Assembly: GCA_024760905.1 (NCBI GenBank)
Contig: CM045732.1
Coordinates: 54,414,496-54,478,495, forward strand
Direction: 5' to 3'
Length of the DNA: 64,000 nt
DNA from: Plotosus lineatus
Lineage: Eukaryota; Chordata; Actinopteri; Siluriformes; Plotosidae
The position numbers and the translations under genes are program-made. This document shows positions 43,577 to 55,844 of the stretch, in pieces. Position 1 is the stretch's first letter. The number at the start of each line of letters is the position of its first letter. The notes below the pieces were generated by a model, which was not told the DNA's origin, ran no database searches, and saw nothing but the letters and a program-made list of their open reading frames with translations.

Positions 43577-43846
43577 GAGGGCAGTGGTGGTCTAGTGGTA
43601 TAGGGCGCTGGATCTCTGATCCAAAGGTTGGGGGTTCAAGTCCCACTCTCCACAAGGGTGTCACTGCCCCCCCCCAGTGCAGCTAACTGGGTTATCAAAG
43701 GCAGGCTTCTGTCCCTTGCTAAAAAGGGTTGTGACAGGAAGGGCATCCGACATTAGAAAACCTCCGCCAAATCAAACGTGCGAATCAGATGATTCGCTGT
43801 GGCAACTCCCGAGTAAAAGGGAAAAAGCCAAAAGGAAGACAGACAG
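43577..43846 (+). repeat. tRNA-derived SINE, RTE-like tail
   Basis: Plus strand, with pol III A box TGGTCTAGTGG (43588-43598) and consensus B box GGTTCAAGTCC (43633-43643), a shortened body, and tail attcgctgtggcaactcccg ... gccaaaaggaagac. Flanks 43561-43576 and 43847-43862 match at 14 of 16 bases, an aged target duplication. Confidence 0.85.
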
Positions 43847-44012
43847 AATCATACATGTGACAAATGTTTGGGCAAAATTGTCCACATTTCTCTTGACCTT
43901 TTCCCTCAGCACATATGACATGCATAATAATTTTCAAAAACCACAAAGGGGGAAACATTCCACAATCAACTTTTCATTTTAAATCTTCTTCTTGTCCTTT
44001 CGGCTTTTGCCT

Positions 44013-44564
44013 TCAGGGGTCGCCACAGCGAATCTGCCTCCATCTCACCCTATCCTCTGCATCTTTTTCTCTGACACCAACTGCCTTCATGTCTTCTTTC
44101 ACCACATCCATGAATCGTCTCTTTGGGCTTCCTCTAGGCCTTCTACCTGGTAGTTCCAACCTCAGCATCCTACTCCCAATATACTCACTATCCCTCCTCT
44201 GTACATGTCCAAACCATGTCAATCTGGCCTCAGATACCATAGTAAACAAGAAGGGGCTCAGAGCTGACCCTTGATGCAGTCCCACCTCTCCCTTGAACTC
44301 TTCTGTCACACCGACAGCACACCTCACCACTGTCTTACATCTCTCACACATGTCCTGCACCACTCTAACATACTTCTCTGCCACTCCAGACTTTCTCATG
44401 CAATACCACAGTTCCTCTCTCGGCACCCTGTCATATGCTTTCTCCAGATCCACAAAGGCACAATGCAGCTCCTTCTGACCTTCTCTGTACTTCTCTGTTA
44501 ACATCCTCAAGGCAAACACTGCATCTGTGGTGCTCTTTCTTGGCATGAAACCAAACTTGTTCAC
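44013..44564 (-). pseudogene. RTE reverse transcriptase, palm deleted
   Basis: 184-codon frame: [50 protein letters not shown], then directly [20 protein letters not shown] and the end of the protein. The segment with the second catalytic Asp pair and thumb is missing, so the product would be inactive. Confidence 0.85.
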
Positions 44565-44636
44565 AAATGCTGACCTCTTCCCTTAGTCTTGCTTCCACTA
44601 TTCTTTCCCATAACTTCATCGTATGGCTCATCAACT

Positions 44637-45848
44637 TTATCCCTCTGTAGTTGCCACAACTCCCTTGTTCTTAAAAATGAGCACCAGCACACTTCTCCTC
44701 CATTCCTCTGGTATCCTCTCATTCTCTAAGACCTTGTTGAATGTTCTTGTCAGGAAATCTATTGCTTCCTCTCCGAGACACTTCCATACCTCCACCGGTA
44801 TGTCATCAGGGCCAACTGCCATTCCATTCTTCATCCTCTTCAATGTCCTCCTCACTTCACCCTTACTAATTTTTGCTACTTCCTGGTCCTCAACAGTCAC
44901 CTCTTCTATTCTATTTTCTCTCTCATTTTCCTCATTCATCAGCTCTTCAAAGTACTCTTTCCATCTTCCCAGCACACTTCTGTCATCAGTCAATACATTT
45001 CCCTCTCTGTCCTTAATCACTCTAACTTGCTGCACATCCTTCCCATCTCTATTTCGCTGCTGTGCCAACCTGTATAAATAATTTTCTCCCTCTTTACTTT
45101 CCAACCGAGCATACAAGTCATCATATGCCCTCTGTTTGGCCTTTGACACTGCTACCTTCACCTTACGCGGTGTCTCCCTGTACTCCTGTTTACTCTCTTC
45201 GGTCCTCTCTATGTCCCCCTTCTTAGCTAACTTCTTTTGTACACACTCCTGCACTTCCTCATTCCACCACCAACTCTCCTTATCTACTGTCCTTCCAGAT
45301 GACACACCAAGTATTCTCCTACCTGTCTCCCTGATCACATTAGCTGTAGTTGTCCAGTCATCTGGAAGCACTTCCTGACCACCCAAAGCCTGTTTCAACT
45401 CCTCCTTGAGGACAACACAACACTCCTCCTTTTTCAGCTTCCACCACTTTGTCTTCTGCTCTGCCTTTGCCATCTTCACCTTCCTCACCATCAGCATCAT
45501 CCTGCACACCACCATCCTATGCTGTTTGGCAACACTCTCACCCGCTACTACTTTGCAGTCACTGACTTCCTTCAAATTACATCGCCTCCACAAGATGTAG
45601 TCTACCTGTGTGCTCCTACCTCCGCTTTTATAAGTCACTCTATGCTCCTCTCTCTTCTGGAAGAAAGTATTTACCACAGACATTTCCATCCTTTTTGCAA
45701 AATCTACCAACATCTGTCCTTTTGCGTACCTGTCCTGGATACCAAACCTGCCCATCACTTCCTCGTCCCCTCTGTTTCCTGCACCAACAAGTCCATTGAA
45801 GTCTGCCCCAATGACTACTCTTTCATCTTTGGGGGTATTCTGCATCAC
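44637..45848 (-). pseudogene. RTE endonuclease and linker, 403 open codons
   Basis: The longest open frame in the window. It starts inside the endonuclease (VVIGADFNGLVGAGNRGDEE, with the catalytic DFN), continues through NTFFQKREEHRVTYKSGGRS, TQVDYILWRR and KQHRMVVCRM (the terminal His region), a basic linker (KAEQKTKWWKLKKEE, WWNEEVQECVQ), and the start of RT (WRRSVLVLIFKNKG). A stop and frameshift separate it from the endonuclease start at 45864-46109 (VMSLKLEFEGMMFDVVSAYA). Confidence 0.85.
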
Positions 45849-45863
45849 TTCATCTAACTCACT

Positions 45864-46109
45864 CTAGAATCTCTCCTTCTCTTCTAGCTCACATCCTGCC
45901 TGTGGGGCATAAGCACTAACAACATCGAACATCATGCCTTCAAATTCTAACTTGAGACTCATCACTCTGTCTGACACCCTTTTCACTTCTAGAACATTCT
46001 TGACAAACTCCTCCTTCAAGATGACTTCTACTCCATTTCTCTTCCCATCCACACCATGAAAAAACAGCTTAAATCCTGCTCCTATGCTTCCACCTGGTCT
46101 CCTGAACAC
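45864..46109 (-). pseudogene. RTE endonuclease N-terminal part
   Basis: Minus frame with GVEVILKEEFVKNVLEVKRV, VMSLKLEFEGMMFDVVSAYA and PQAGCELEEKERF, the central part of an AP-endonuclease domain. It is continued by the frame at 45848 after a stop. Confidence 0.8.
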
Positions 46110-46879
46110 ACAGTATGTCCACCTTCCTCCTCTGCATCATGTCAGCCAGCTCTCTACCTTTTCCTGTCATAGTTCCACCAAAGTCCCTACTTTCAGTTCA
46201 AGACTCCTGCCTTTCCTCTTCTCTCTCTGACTTTTAATTTTACATCTATTGTTTGAAAATAATCAATTGAAACAAATACAGAAATTGAAAGACTGCAATA
46301 TCACCATGCCCTGAAAACATTGTAAATAAATTTAAATCTAATAGTCAAACGCACATTTTACCGACATTCTTTGGTTTGAAAGGCACAAAACTTGAAAAAT
46401 ATTAAAGGCATCCAGATCACATTCTTTAATATTGTGAAGACATTTCACATTCTATTAAACAATGTATAAGTTTCATGTACCATACACTCAATTGATAAAG
46501 AAACATTAACTACTTCTACTGCTGAAAATAATTTATGGAAGTCATAACTTGAATTCTTTTTCCAACAGCAATATTATTGGCTCATCAAACGTACCGACAC
46601 AAAGCTGACCCATCTAATTCCTCCACGATTTGAATGTAAAACAAAGGGTGACCTCTTGCACACCTACAGGGAGTTACATTAGCAGCATGCACTGCTGCTT
46701 TTCTTCTAAATTTAGATACAGTTCTCGGAGATCTCATCAATTTGTTTTGTGTTTTTTCGCTACTATTTTTAATTTTAGATTGATTATGTTAAAAAATACA
46801 AACATAATTATTATTAATAGTGGGATAATGAAAACCCTAATTACGGCAAAACCGGACTAGTCGGCAGGTATGCTACTAC

Positions 46880-47240
46880 ATTTTACCAGATCACTGCAAA
46901 ATGGTGAAACTGCAAATTCCATAAATAATTTGACTGGTCAAAAATTTACAAAAGCAATTTATTTATGACTTAGAACATACAGAACAGCTAAGAAAACAAC
47001 TTCTGAGAGAAAAAAAGAGCTACTCACTCAGGTTTCTAATGTCTGGTGACCAACAATGATAATATTTTACAAAAACAGTACACAAAACATAAGCAATAAT
47101 GCAATATTCATAAATAAAGCAAATTCCAGAGAAAACCACAAACTAAAATAAATATTGCGAGTAGCATGACGGGGAAAAAAGAAGCAGGTCTTGGTCCCTA
47201 TGTAGTGTTTAACCAAGCTATAGGGAACTTAATGAAACAA
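46880..47240. other. Intergenic DNA beyond BAZ1A 3' end
   Basis: AT-rich. It contains a second possible minus-strand AATAAA at 46958-46963. It may belong to the BAZ1A 3' UTR. Confidence 0.3.
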
Positions 47241-47245
47241 ACAAG

Positions 47246-47251
47246 TTTATT
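47246..47251 (-). terminator. baz1a: Candidate BAZ1A polyadenylation signal
   Basis: Minus-strand AATAAA 353 nt beyond the stop codon; an alternative lies at 46958-46963. Which one is used is unknown. Confidence 0.4.
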
Positions 47252-47603
47252 TTCTACAACAAAACAGAAATGCTCTTTGATCCAATTCGTTTATCAATAC
47301 ACGTGAGTAACGTTATGAAATATCTATACAGTAGTCTAGAAATGTAGTCAAAGATACAAATACACCATTTCGAAAGATTTCTTTTTGCTTCGAGTGAATG
47401 AAAGCAAGGGCATTTATATAACAAAACTAAATCAAAACAAAACAAACAAAAAACCCAGTGCAAATATTTTTCACAGTGCAGATTTATCCTGCAATACATT
47501 AGGTAAAGTCAAAATGCTTTCTTGCACCATCCCAGAAGTTCTTCCAAACCTTATGTGGAGTCTCTTGACCATTGTGTGCATGAGCTTCCAGTAAAAATCT
47601 GGT

Positions 47604-47776
47604 TTACATTCTGGCTCGTTTCTGGGGAGGACTTGTTTGCTCAGTCAGACCAAGTCTCTCTAGCTCAGAGTGGAAAAAAGCTTGAAGTCTGATGCCAGCC
47701 TTGGCCTCAGTGGTGTTACGAGGATTGTACTCAAGGCAGTTGGAAAACATGAGCTCCACATCATTTACATACTCCA
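47604..47776 (-). CDS. baz1a: BAZ1A last exon: bromodomain end and stop
   Basis: EYVNDVELMFSNCLEYNPRN (helix B, BC loop with the acetyl-lysine Asn), TTEAKAGIRLQAFFHSELE (helix C), then TSPPQKRARM and TAA. Acceptor at 47778-47777. Confidence 0.95.
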
Positions 47777-50700
47777 CTGTAAAAGCATGTAAATGCAGAA
47801 TTGAAAAATGACTGATGCTGTTGTCTGAACATCTGAATTTAATCAAGACAATGTAAACTTATATATAAAAACATTAATCAAGATGACAACTTACGTGCAG
47901 TTTTGTATTCACAGTTGTTCACCTTTTCTCTGATGATACTCAAAGCAATAGGTTTTTTGATGATATCATAATAATCAGGTACCTGCACAGAGAACCGACC
48001 ATGTTAAACTTGACACCTCAGATAAAAGAGAAACTGGGATACCATAAAGATTTTTGATCGTCACGTGACTAAAAGCTTAACTGTCCATTTTTAAATGCCT
48101 TTATTCCAGAGGGAAAATTTTAAACTCACAAAGATGGCATTTAAAATTTTTAATAACAGTTAGAAACAGTGATCCTGGCTCCTATCCCAGATACCCAGAA
48201 ACTGATAAGACTATGAAAAACAGGGGTCCTCAAGGAGGTGGAAAACCCCAGTGTAGACAAAGATTTTGTTTAACATGAATGACCTTTAATTTAATTATGG
48301 ATTTGAATTATAAGGTATACCTGAGTTCGAGAAACAAGTTTCATGAAGGGCCAGCTATCCTCATGTCGAACTAGATCCACTGTCATCTGTTCACACACTG
48401 ACAGCTCATGAATACCAGAATTTCTTCCAGAGCAGCGACGACTAGAAGAACTGCCTGGGGCCAAAGATGTCTTATTTTTAGGGGAGACCTCTGCTGGAGG
48501 AAAGAACAAATGCACTGAAGATAAAAACAAAAAGCAGTACACATCTGGGTCTGATCATGAAACTGGTACGGATATGTGCTGATCTTTTACATTTTCTGCA
48601 GATTTAATAAAATGTTGCCCATTTTTAACATGTTAGGTCAATATGCATTAAACCACGGTAGATGCAGGATAATATTCCTTGAAGTAAAATTATCAAACTA
48701 TCAGTAGGATGACTCAAAAAGTCAGTATGTAACAGACAGAATGAATGGTCTTCTATTCACAAATAATAGCTTTATCAAACAATTCTGTAATTAGTTATAT
48801 TTTGCCAAAAGATAGTGCTTGACATGATACATTTTTATTTATTATCTACAGTCAATAAATGATAATACATCAGTGATTGGTGGGTGCACAAGAATGACTT
48901 CGTAATATGAACAGGAAAAGTTACATATATCGACTGTTCTAAGTCTGGTGCCACACACGCAAATTCCATGGCTCATTGTGCGTGCACCTGTGCTCCAATT
49001 CATGCGGTTATTGGACCTGTACACTTTATCAAATGCTCAGCGGGGCATGAAAATAAGCAAGTTGTTCTCTTGTCACAAAACTGAGTGTAAAAAAGTGTAA
49101 ACTGGGAACTGTCTGAATACTCACCGTATGTACATATTTTGAGATAATATTACCTACCAGGCATGCACTAAATATTTTAATGCATTGATTCAGACATAAA
49201 CATTCAAGTTTGAAGTGGGATAGTTGGGAAATATACCAATTTCTTAATCTGGCCCATCTATAAAATAAATATTTTCATATAAATAACTTTTCCACACATC
49301 CTCCAATAAGAGAAAGAAAAGCTATAACATTCAAGTAATCCATGTATTAAGCAAGTAACTTAATGCTATTCAGGTCTCATGGAGGCCAGAGCCTATCCCA
49401 GCCAACTCTAGGTGAAGGCAGGGTACATCCTGAACAGATTCCCAATATAGTATATTGCAGAGCTAACACACAACCATTCACACTCACACCTAAGTGCAGC
49501 TTTTCTAGGCAATTAGCATGTCTTTGAAGCGTGAGAAAACCCACATAAGCACGAGGAGATCATGCAATATCCACAAAGACATGTCTTTACTGAGCTAGAC
49601 TTGAACTCAGGATCTTATTGTAAGGCCGACATGCTTACCACTACACCACCAAACATTCAAGTAAAAAAAAAAAAAAAAAAATTTTTTTTTTACATTTTAC
49701 ACACACACAGTTGTGTTCAAGCAGTCAGACATCACTAACCTGACCAATCAGTTTTTGGTAGAAATGTTATTTCTCCATGGCAAATGATTTACTAGCATTT
49801 GAGTAGATAATAGAATTCAACAGACCCCATGGTCCTGACCTGCATGCTTTTGATTCTGTATAATCGAATCACTAATCGAAAGGGGTGTGTTCAAAATGCA
49901 GTGGTACCTCGGTTCTCGAATGCTTTGGAGGTCGAACAAATCGGAATTTGAACAAAAAAATTATGAAGTCGAACTCCAAAAATGCGCGAGAAAAAATGAG
50001 ACCAAGAGTGAGGAAAGGTGCATGACTTCCGGAAATCGGTCTCTTTTGACCACTGTGTGCATGTGGATGTGCTTGCTCCTGTGCTACAAAGTACAGTATA
50101 CCGTGTTTTTTGTTTACTCGATTAGATTAGCTAATAAACATGTCTCCAAAGAAAGCTACTGAGAAAAGGTCAGTTGTGTGGAAAACTTGCGTTTAAGAAA
50201 GAACTGATAGCGAAGCATGAATCAGGAGGGCATGTAACTGATCTTGCTCAGGCATGTGGCATGGCTCAACCAAAGATATGCAAGATCCTGAATGACAAAG
50301 GGAGTGTTAAAGCCAGTGATGTGGTGAAAGGCTCAAAGGTTATCAGCAAACAAAGAGGAGGTGGAAAAATTACTGCTCCTATACATAAACGAGCAACAGT
50401 TAGCAGGAGGTAGTGTTAACGAGGATGTGGTGATCTCGTGAAATCTACGATGATTTGATGAAAAAAGACCAGAGCTCGAATCCCGAAGGGTTCCACTTTA
50501 AAGCAAGTCAAGGCTGGTTCGAAAATAAACAAAAAACAAACCAAAAAAGACACAAAATAAATTAATCTATTAAGAATTTTGTGTTTGTCCCGTTTCACAT
50601 TTAATATACTATTTGATATATAAACGCCATTATGAAATGACATTTATGTTTAAAAAAGGTAGTTTTCTAGAGTCTTGGAACAGATTAAAACCGTTTATAT

Positions 50701-53700
50701 TATTTGTAATGGGAAAAGCGGATTTGGAATTCGAACAAATCGGAATTCGAACAGTCTTCTGGAACAGATTAAGTTAGAGAACCAAGGTACCACTGTAATA
50801 GCATTTTGAAGTTCAATTAGTGTCGTCATACATTCTTTGAAAAAATAGGTGCCAATTGCTGTTATTTAAGGAAGGGAGGCGGCAAATGTTGTATATGCTA
50901 TTATAAAGCACTTCTCACTGAAATTCTGAGGAAAATAGGTCGTTCCAGATATTGTTCAAAAGACCAGCATATCTAGATTAAAGTTGATTGGAGAGGGAAA
51001 AACAAAAATGTATTCAGTTTGAATATATCAGAATACTTGAAGAGGTCATGTTGCCTTATGTCATTGGTTCTCAAATAGTGGGGCTTGCCCCCTGGGGTGG
51101 AGGGGGGCATGGTGTGATGCCATGGGGCCGTGTGTGACCCCAAGTAACATGTTTTTTTTTTGCCCTACTAGAATAAAGTGTAATTGTACATTCATTACAG
51201 TAGATGGCAGTGGCTCCCTCACTGTCAGAGTGTGCCCAGAGAGAATTAGGTCAATGGTAAAATATGAAGTGAAGTTAACAAACCCACTATGAAAACTTTT
51301 TAATAGGGATGAAAAGAGAGGCAGAGACAGTGAGAGAAATGAAAGTCTCCCAAAAGCTAGATGAAGGATGAAGAAGATGGCGGTATGAGGAAGCGGATGT
51401 AGCACTCGGCTTCACTGTGACTACAGTAAGAAACGCAGAAAGACCGCTATGTTTACTGTGTCTGAACCCAAATAAATTCAGGTGTCACTTAAAGACATCA
51501 CACCTTGATCACATCGATAAGCCGCTTCGTTTTTTTTCAGTGAAAATGTGCCAAAAATTGTCAACAACCATCCTGCTTGGTGAATGCTACACCAGCAAAT
51601 CCGCGAGCTGTTAGCATCAGATAAAGTGGAGTACCAAACTGTTGAGTGTAGAAACCCCACAGCAGAGCAGAGGAACTGATCCTACCTGCAGCACACACGG
51701 TCTCCGTCATGCTGGATGACATCACTGCTGTGAAAATAAGTGCAGGTCCCAGTTCAGCATTCAGCAGGAGCCGAAAGTTCAGTATCGTGCTTTAAACTCA
51801 GCTTCGAAAAGCTGTGCACTGCGAAATGTGCTCATTGTACCATTAATCTGGACTTAATCATTTTGACAAAAAAAAAAAAAAATACAAATTGTTTTAAATC
51901 ATTTTTGTTTTGTAGGTTAAAGTGTTTTATATATTGTGCTCCTGAGTTAAAGGGTACCTGTAGTGAAAGCGCTCATATACCTAATTTGATTTATTGTGTA
52001 TAGCTAGTGACAATACACCTATAAGGTGTTTATTATATTTTCTCACAAACCAGCTTGAAGCGATTTAAGGGATTCACTAACGTCAAGTTTCAGAGCACAG
52101 GAGTTTTCACATCGTTGACAAAGCCTCCACCGGAACTGCGAGATTGCAATGTAAACATAAGGCTATATACCTGACACAACAATACAAGCTTACGGAAACT
52201 TGGAAAAAACAGACATTATCGTAGTTTTTTTTTTAAACCATGGATGAAGACAATGTCGTAGAAGGATTAGGTTATTTATATGAACCACTGAAAAAAAGAC
52301 TATCCACATTTAGTGAAATCGGACCAGGAAAGTGACAACTTGGTTGATATTGGAGAGTCGGCAGAAGCGCTTACATGGGAAAATCGTAGCAAACAACCAG
52401 CAAATATTTGGTGCTCTTGTGGAAAATGCATGCGTCAAAAAAATGATCAGGAGTGCTATTGTTGTAAACAACATGAATTGCTTGAGGAAAATATACTGAC
52501 ATTCTGCAATTGGCGATACGAACGTCAATGATGTTACGTCACAATGACCTTTGACTCCGGTGAAAAAAGCCAACATGTCTGCGTGCTGAACCTTCGTGAG
52601 CAAGGAATGCCATACAGAAGAAAAGGAAATGTGGACTTATACATAACCTACCGACATCACGCGATGTTTAAAGGTTAATAATAAGGTATGGTGGATCTTT
52701 TTTTAACGCCGTCAATTTTAGGTACAGGTCTGTCTATCTTCCTTTCGGCTTTTTCCCTTTTACTCGGGAGTCGCCACAGCGAATCATCTGATTCGCACGT
52801 TTGATTTGGCAGAGGTTTTTACGTCGGATGCCCTTCCCGCCACAACCCTTTTTAGCAAGGGACAGAAACACGCTGACGGCTTTGCAGCCTACTCTTTACG
52901 AAAGTCAGCAATGGTTCTTTTACATGAACCTCTCACCATAGACAGTGAGAGACATGGCCCGCCTTTGATAACCCAGTTAGCTGCACTGGGGGAATTTTAG
53001 GTACAGGTACCCTTTAATATTGCTGATAAATGTGATTATTATTTATTGATTTTATTTTATTTTTCAGTATCAAATGGTTCATATTGTTGGTCAAAAATGT
53101 TTACAGTTTAATAAGGATACTTTTTTTTAATTTCAGGCAAATGGATGCACTTTAAATCTTTTTGTTTAAAAACTAAAAAAAAATTGTTAAAGCTATTCTT
53201 TGTTGGAAGTTGATCTATATGCTTTCCTCTTCCTGGGAGGGGGGACAGAAAATAATTGAGAAGCACTGCATTATGCTAAAGAGGAAATGCCCTTGAAATG
53301 GGTGTTCCAACAAGACAATTACTCCAAACACACCGGTAAACGGGCAACATCTTGGTTCCAGACCAATAAGAATGATGTTCCATCATGGTGGCCTGATCCC
53401 CAAGATCAAGAAAACTTGTAGAGTGACATCAAAAATGCAGTTCAGAGGCAAAATCAAGAAATACAGGAGTACTGAGGAATGTAGTCCAATTGTGGGCTGG
53501 AAATACCTGTTTACAGGTGCCAGAGGTTGGTTGATGCCATGCAAGACAGATGTGCAGCAGTTCTCAGAAAGTGTTTATACAAATAAATATTAGTTCAGTG
53601 AATGTTTGAGTTTGTAAAGAAAGCAGACACTGTTTTTTTTTTTTTTTGACCAGTCTAATTTTTTGAAAAGTCTAACTTTTCTTGAACTTCTTTAAAGGAA

Positions 53701-55782
53701 TAACACAAATTAAATATTTTTCTTCATGTTCTGATTCGGAATAGAATGACCTCAACAAGATAAAAAAAAAAAACAAAACAAAAAACTGATTTTAGATCAC
53801 GCCGGTCATAGATAATATCACTAACCTGTGCTAGTTCTTTTCCTGGACTCTGTGTGAGCTACAGCAGAACTTGATTGAGGGCTTCTTTTATTAGATGTGC
53901 CATTAGTGTTTACCACCTCAATGCTGAGTCGAGCACTGGAGCGAACTCCGGCCCGAGGAGGTGCCCTGCCGTTGGACGTTGGAGAGGCTTTCTTCCCCGT
54001 GGTTTTAGAGCCTCCCTTACCGAGGGAGTTGTTCTGTTTGGATGTGTTCTGTTGGTTGTGCGGTGTGGAGTGATTTGATTCAGCTTGTCTGTATCTACTG
54101 AACGAGCGCCCTGCTTTAGAATTCTGTAGTGGGAGCTTCACAGCAGCCTTCCTGGAGACACTTGGGCTAAAGTGGAAAATAAATAAATAAAATGATGAGT
54201 AAATCACTAAAACAAATGAATCGTCCAACTAAATAAACCAACCTTTCTTTCACTTCCACCTCTGACTCGTCATCTTCAAATTCTGTCTCTTCATCCTCCT
54301 CCTCCTCAGACTCCTCCTCCTCCTCCTCCTCCTCAGACTCCTCTTCCTCCAGTTCATCCTCAGAGTCGATGGAGGAGCGCTGACGAGAATTTATGCGATG
54401 AGAGCGTTGCTTAGGACGACAGTCTGGACAGAACCAGTCTTCAGTAGGAATAGCCTAGGAAGCAAAGCATTCCACACATCACTTATTCTGAATTTTTCAA
54501 AAGTTATAGCTACTGAGGGAACATCTGGAGGCAAAAGTGTACCTTGAGTTTCGGACGCACACAGAAGATATGATGGCCTCTGTCACAGCCGTCACACAGG
54601 AGCATGTTCTCGCTGTCACCCTTTCTGCGGCATACTTTACAGCGAGCATTAAGAATAGACTTAGCCCAGAGTACACTGCGCTCCAGTGTAGACAGATGCA
54701 GAAACAGCTGTGACAGACTGGTGCAGGTCAGAAGAGAATCCCTCCAGCGCTCAAGCACTGTCTTCACCGGTCGCCCGCATTCACTTCCATCTACATTTCA
54801 GGAGAAACTCATTTAAATTCACTTAAAATATACACCTCTTGTAGACAAATAAGTGTTTTCAAATAATGAGAAATCATTTGTAACTCACCGTCTTTGTCAC
54901 TGAACTGGTCATCATCTTTCTTTTTGTCTTTTTTCTTTGTTCTTGAGTCTTTTTTGCTTTCCTCATCACCTGGTTTAAGAAAACAAAATCAGACCAATGC
55001 AAAAATTTATTCATTCAGCATACCATAAAAGTAAAGAAATCTTGAAAAGGGAAAAACAAATTCATGTCTTCACTTAAAGAAACAGAATACAGACGCTCCG
55101 CGACTTACGTTTTTAATTGGTTCCAGACGGCCGAACGTAAGTTGAAAGTGAACGTAAGTTGTTAAAGTGACATATGACGCTCATATTGTACTATACATCC
55201 ATAAATACCATTACCGTATCTCATAAAACACCCCTAAATCAATTATTATAAACATAACATTGTAAAATAATATCAAATATTTCAAGTAATATCAACATTA
55301 ATTTCAAATAAGTCACTTATTTATAACGAAGCACCTTACATGAAGCTTAAAACAGCCAATCAACGCTTACAATATGTGAAGCGCTCAATACCGAAAGTAA
55401 TGTACTCGCGAAAGTAGTGTACTTGCTGTGGGTTGTACAGACTTCCGTTCTTTCACGTGCAAAAGGGTGCCATTGAACTCTTTTAGAACACAGCCTGCAC
55501 TGTGTGAATCCCAGCAAAGCGGAAAGTTATTTTTTTTGTGGAAGTAAGTAAGTAAACTATATTCAAGAGATGCATACAAAGAACAAGTACAAATCCTAAT
55601 GAATATGAATATAAAAATAAGTATACACACTTATGATTCTGCTAAAAGATAATAAATATCTGTAATTGTTCTGTAATTTGTGTTTTCATTCGTATTACAA
55701 CTCTCTTTGCTTAACTGAGTATGCATGGTAGAGTATGCATGGTGCCGATCTGAGCAGATAGTTAATTCATATATACTGTGTA

Positions 55783-55844
<62 letters not shown>

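Larger units (their letters stand above)
43987..46229 (-). mobile_element. RTE-type LINE copy 2, internally deleted
   Basis: Same family as 21111-23383 but reaching further into the endonuclease. Flanks ACTTTTCATTTTAAATCT (43969-43986) and ACTTTTAATTTTACATCT (46230-46247) are an 18-bp duplication with two mismatches. The copy lacks the RT catalytic FADD segment because of a deletion near 44240 (LFTMV joined to [10 protein letters not shown]). Confidence 0.88.
43289..46872. mobile_element. Inverted-repeat transposon with 6-bp duplication, host to a SINE and a LINE
   Basis: Left CATACCTGCCAAC, right GTCGGCAGGTATG (12 of 13 complementary), flanked by CTACTA on both sides (43283-43288, 46873-46878). 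Without the nested SINE and RTE LINE about 1 kb remains. A frame at 46630-46860 is not a recognised protein. Confidence 0.65.
51951..53013 (+). mobile_element. TTAA-flanked element with P2X7-ballast-like ORF
   Basis: Termini AGGGTACCTGTA...TACAGGTACCCT (12-bp perfect inverted repeat) flanked by TTAA at 51947-51950 and 53014-53017, the duplication of piggyBac/Kolobok-type elements. 1063 bp, of which 279 are a later SINE plus its duplication. The coding remnant is at 52240-52531. Confidence 0.75.
51061..53271 (+). mobile_element. hAT-like element, host to a TTAA element
   Basis: Left cattggttctcaaatagtgg, right gacagaaaataattgagaag + cactg are inverted termini of a common vertebrate hAT group. 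A zinc-finger scrap is at 51405-51614, and a separate TTAA-flanked element is nested at 51951-53013. Confidence 0.6.

Noticed and set aside
43577..43650. tRNA gene
   Set aside because: A and B boxes are present, but the sequence cannot fold as a tRNA and continues into a SINE body and LINE-like tail.
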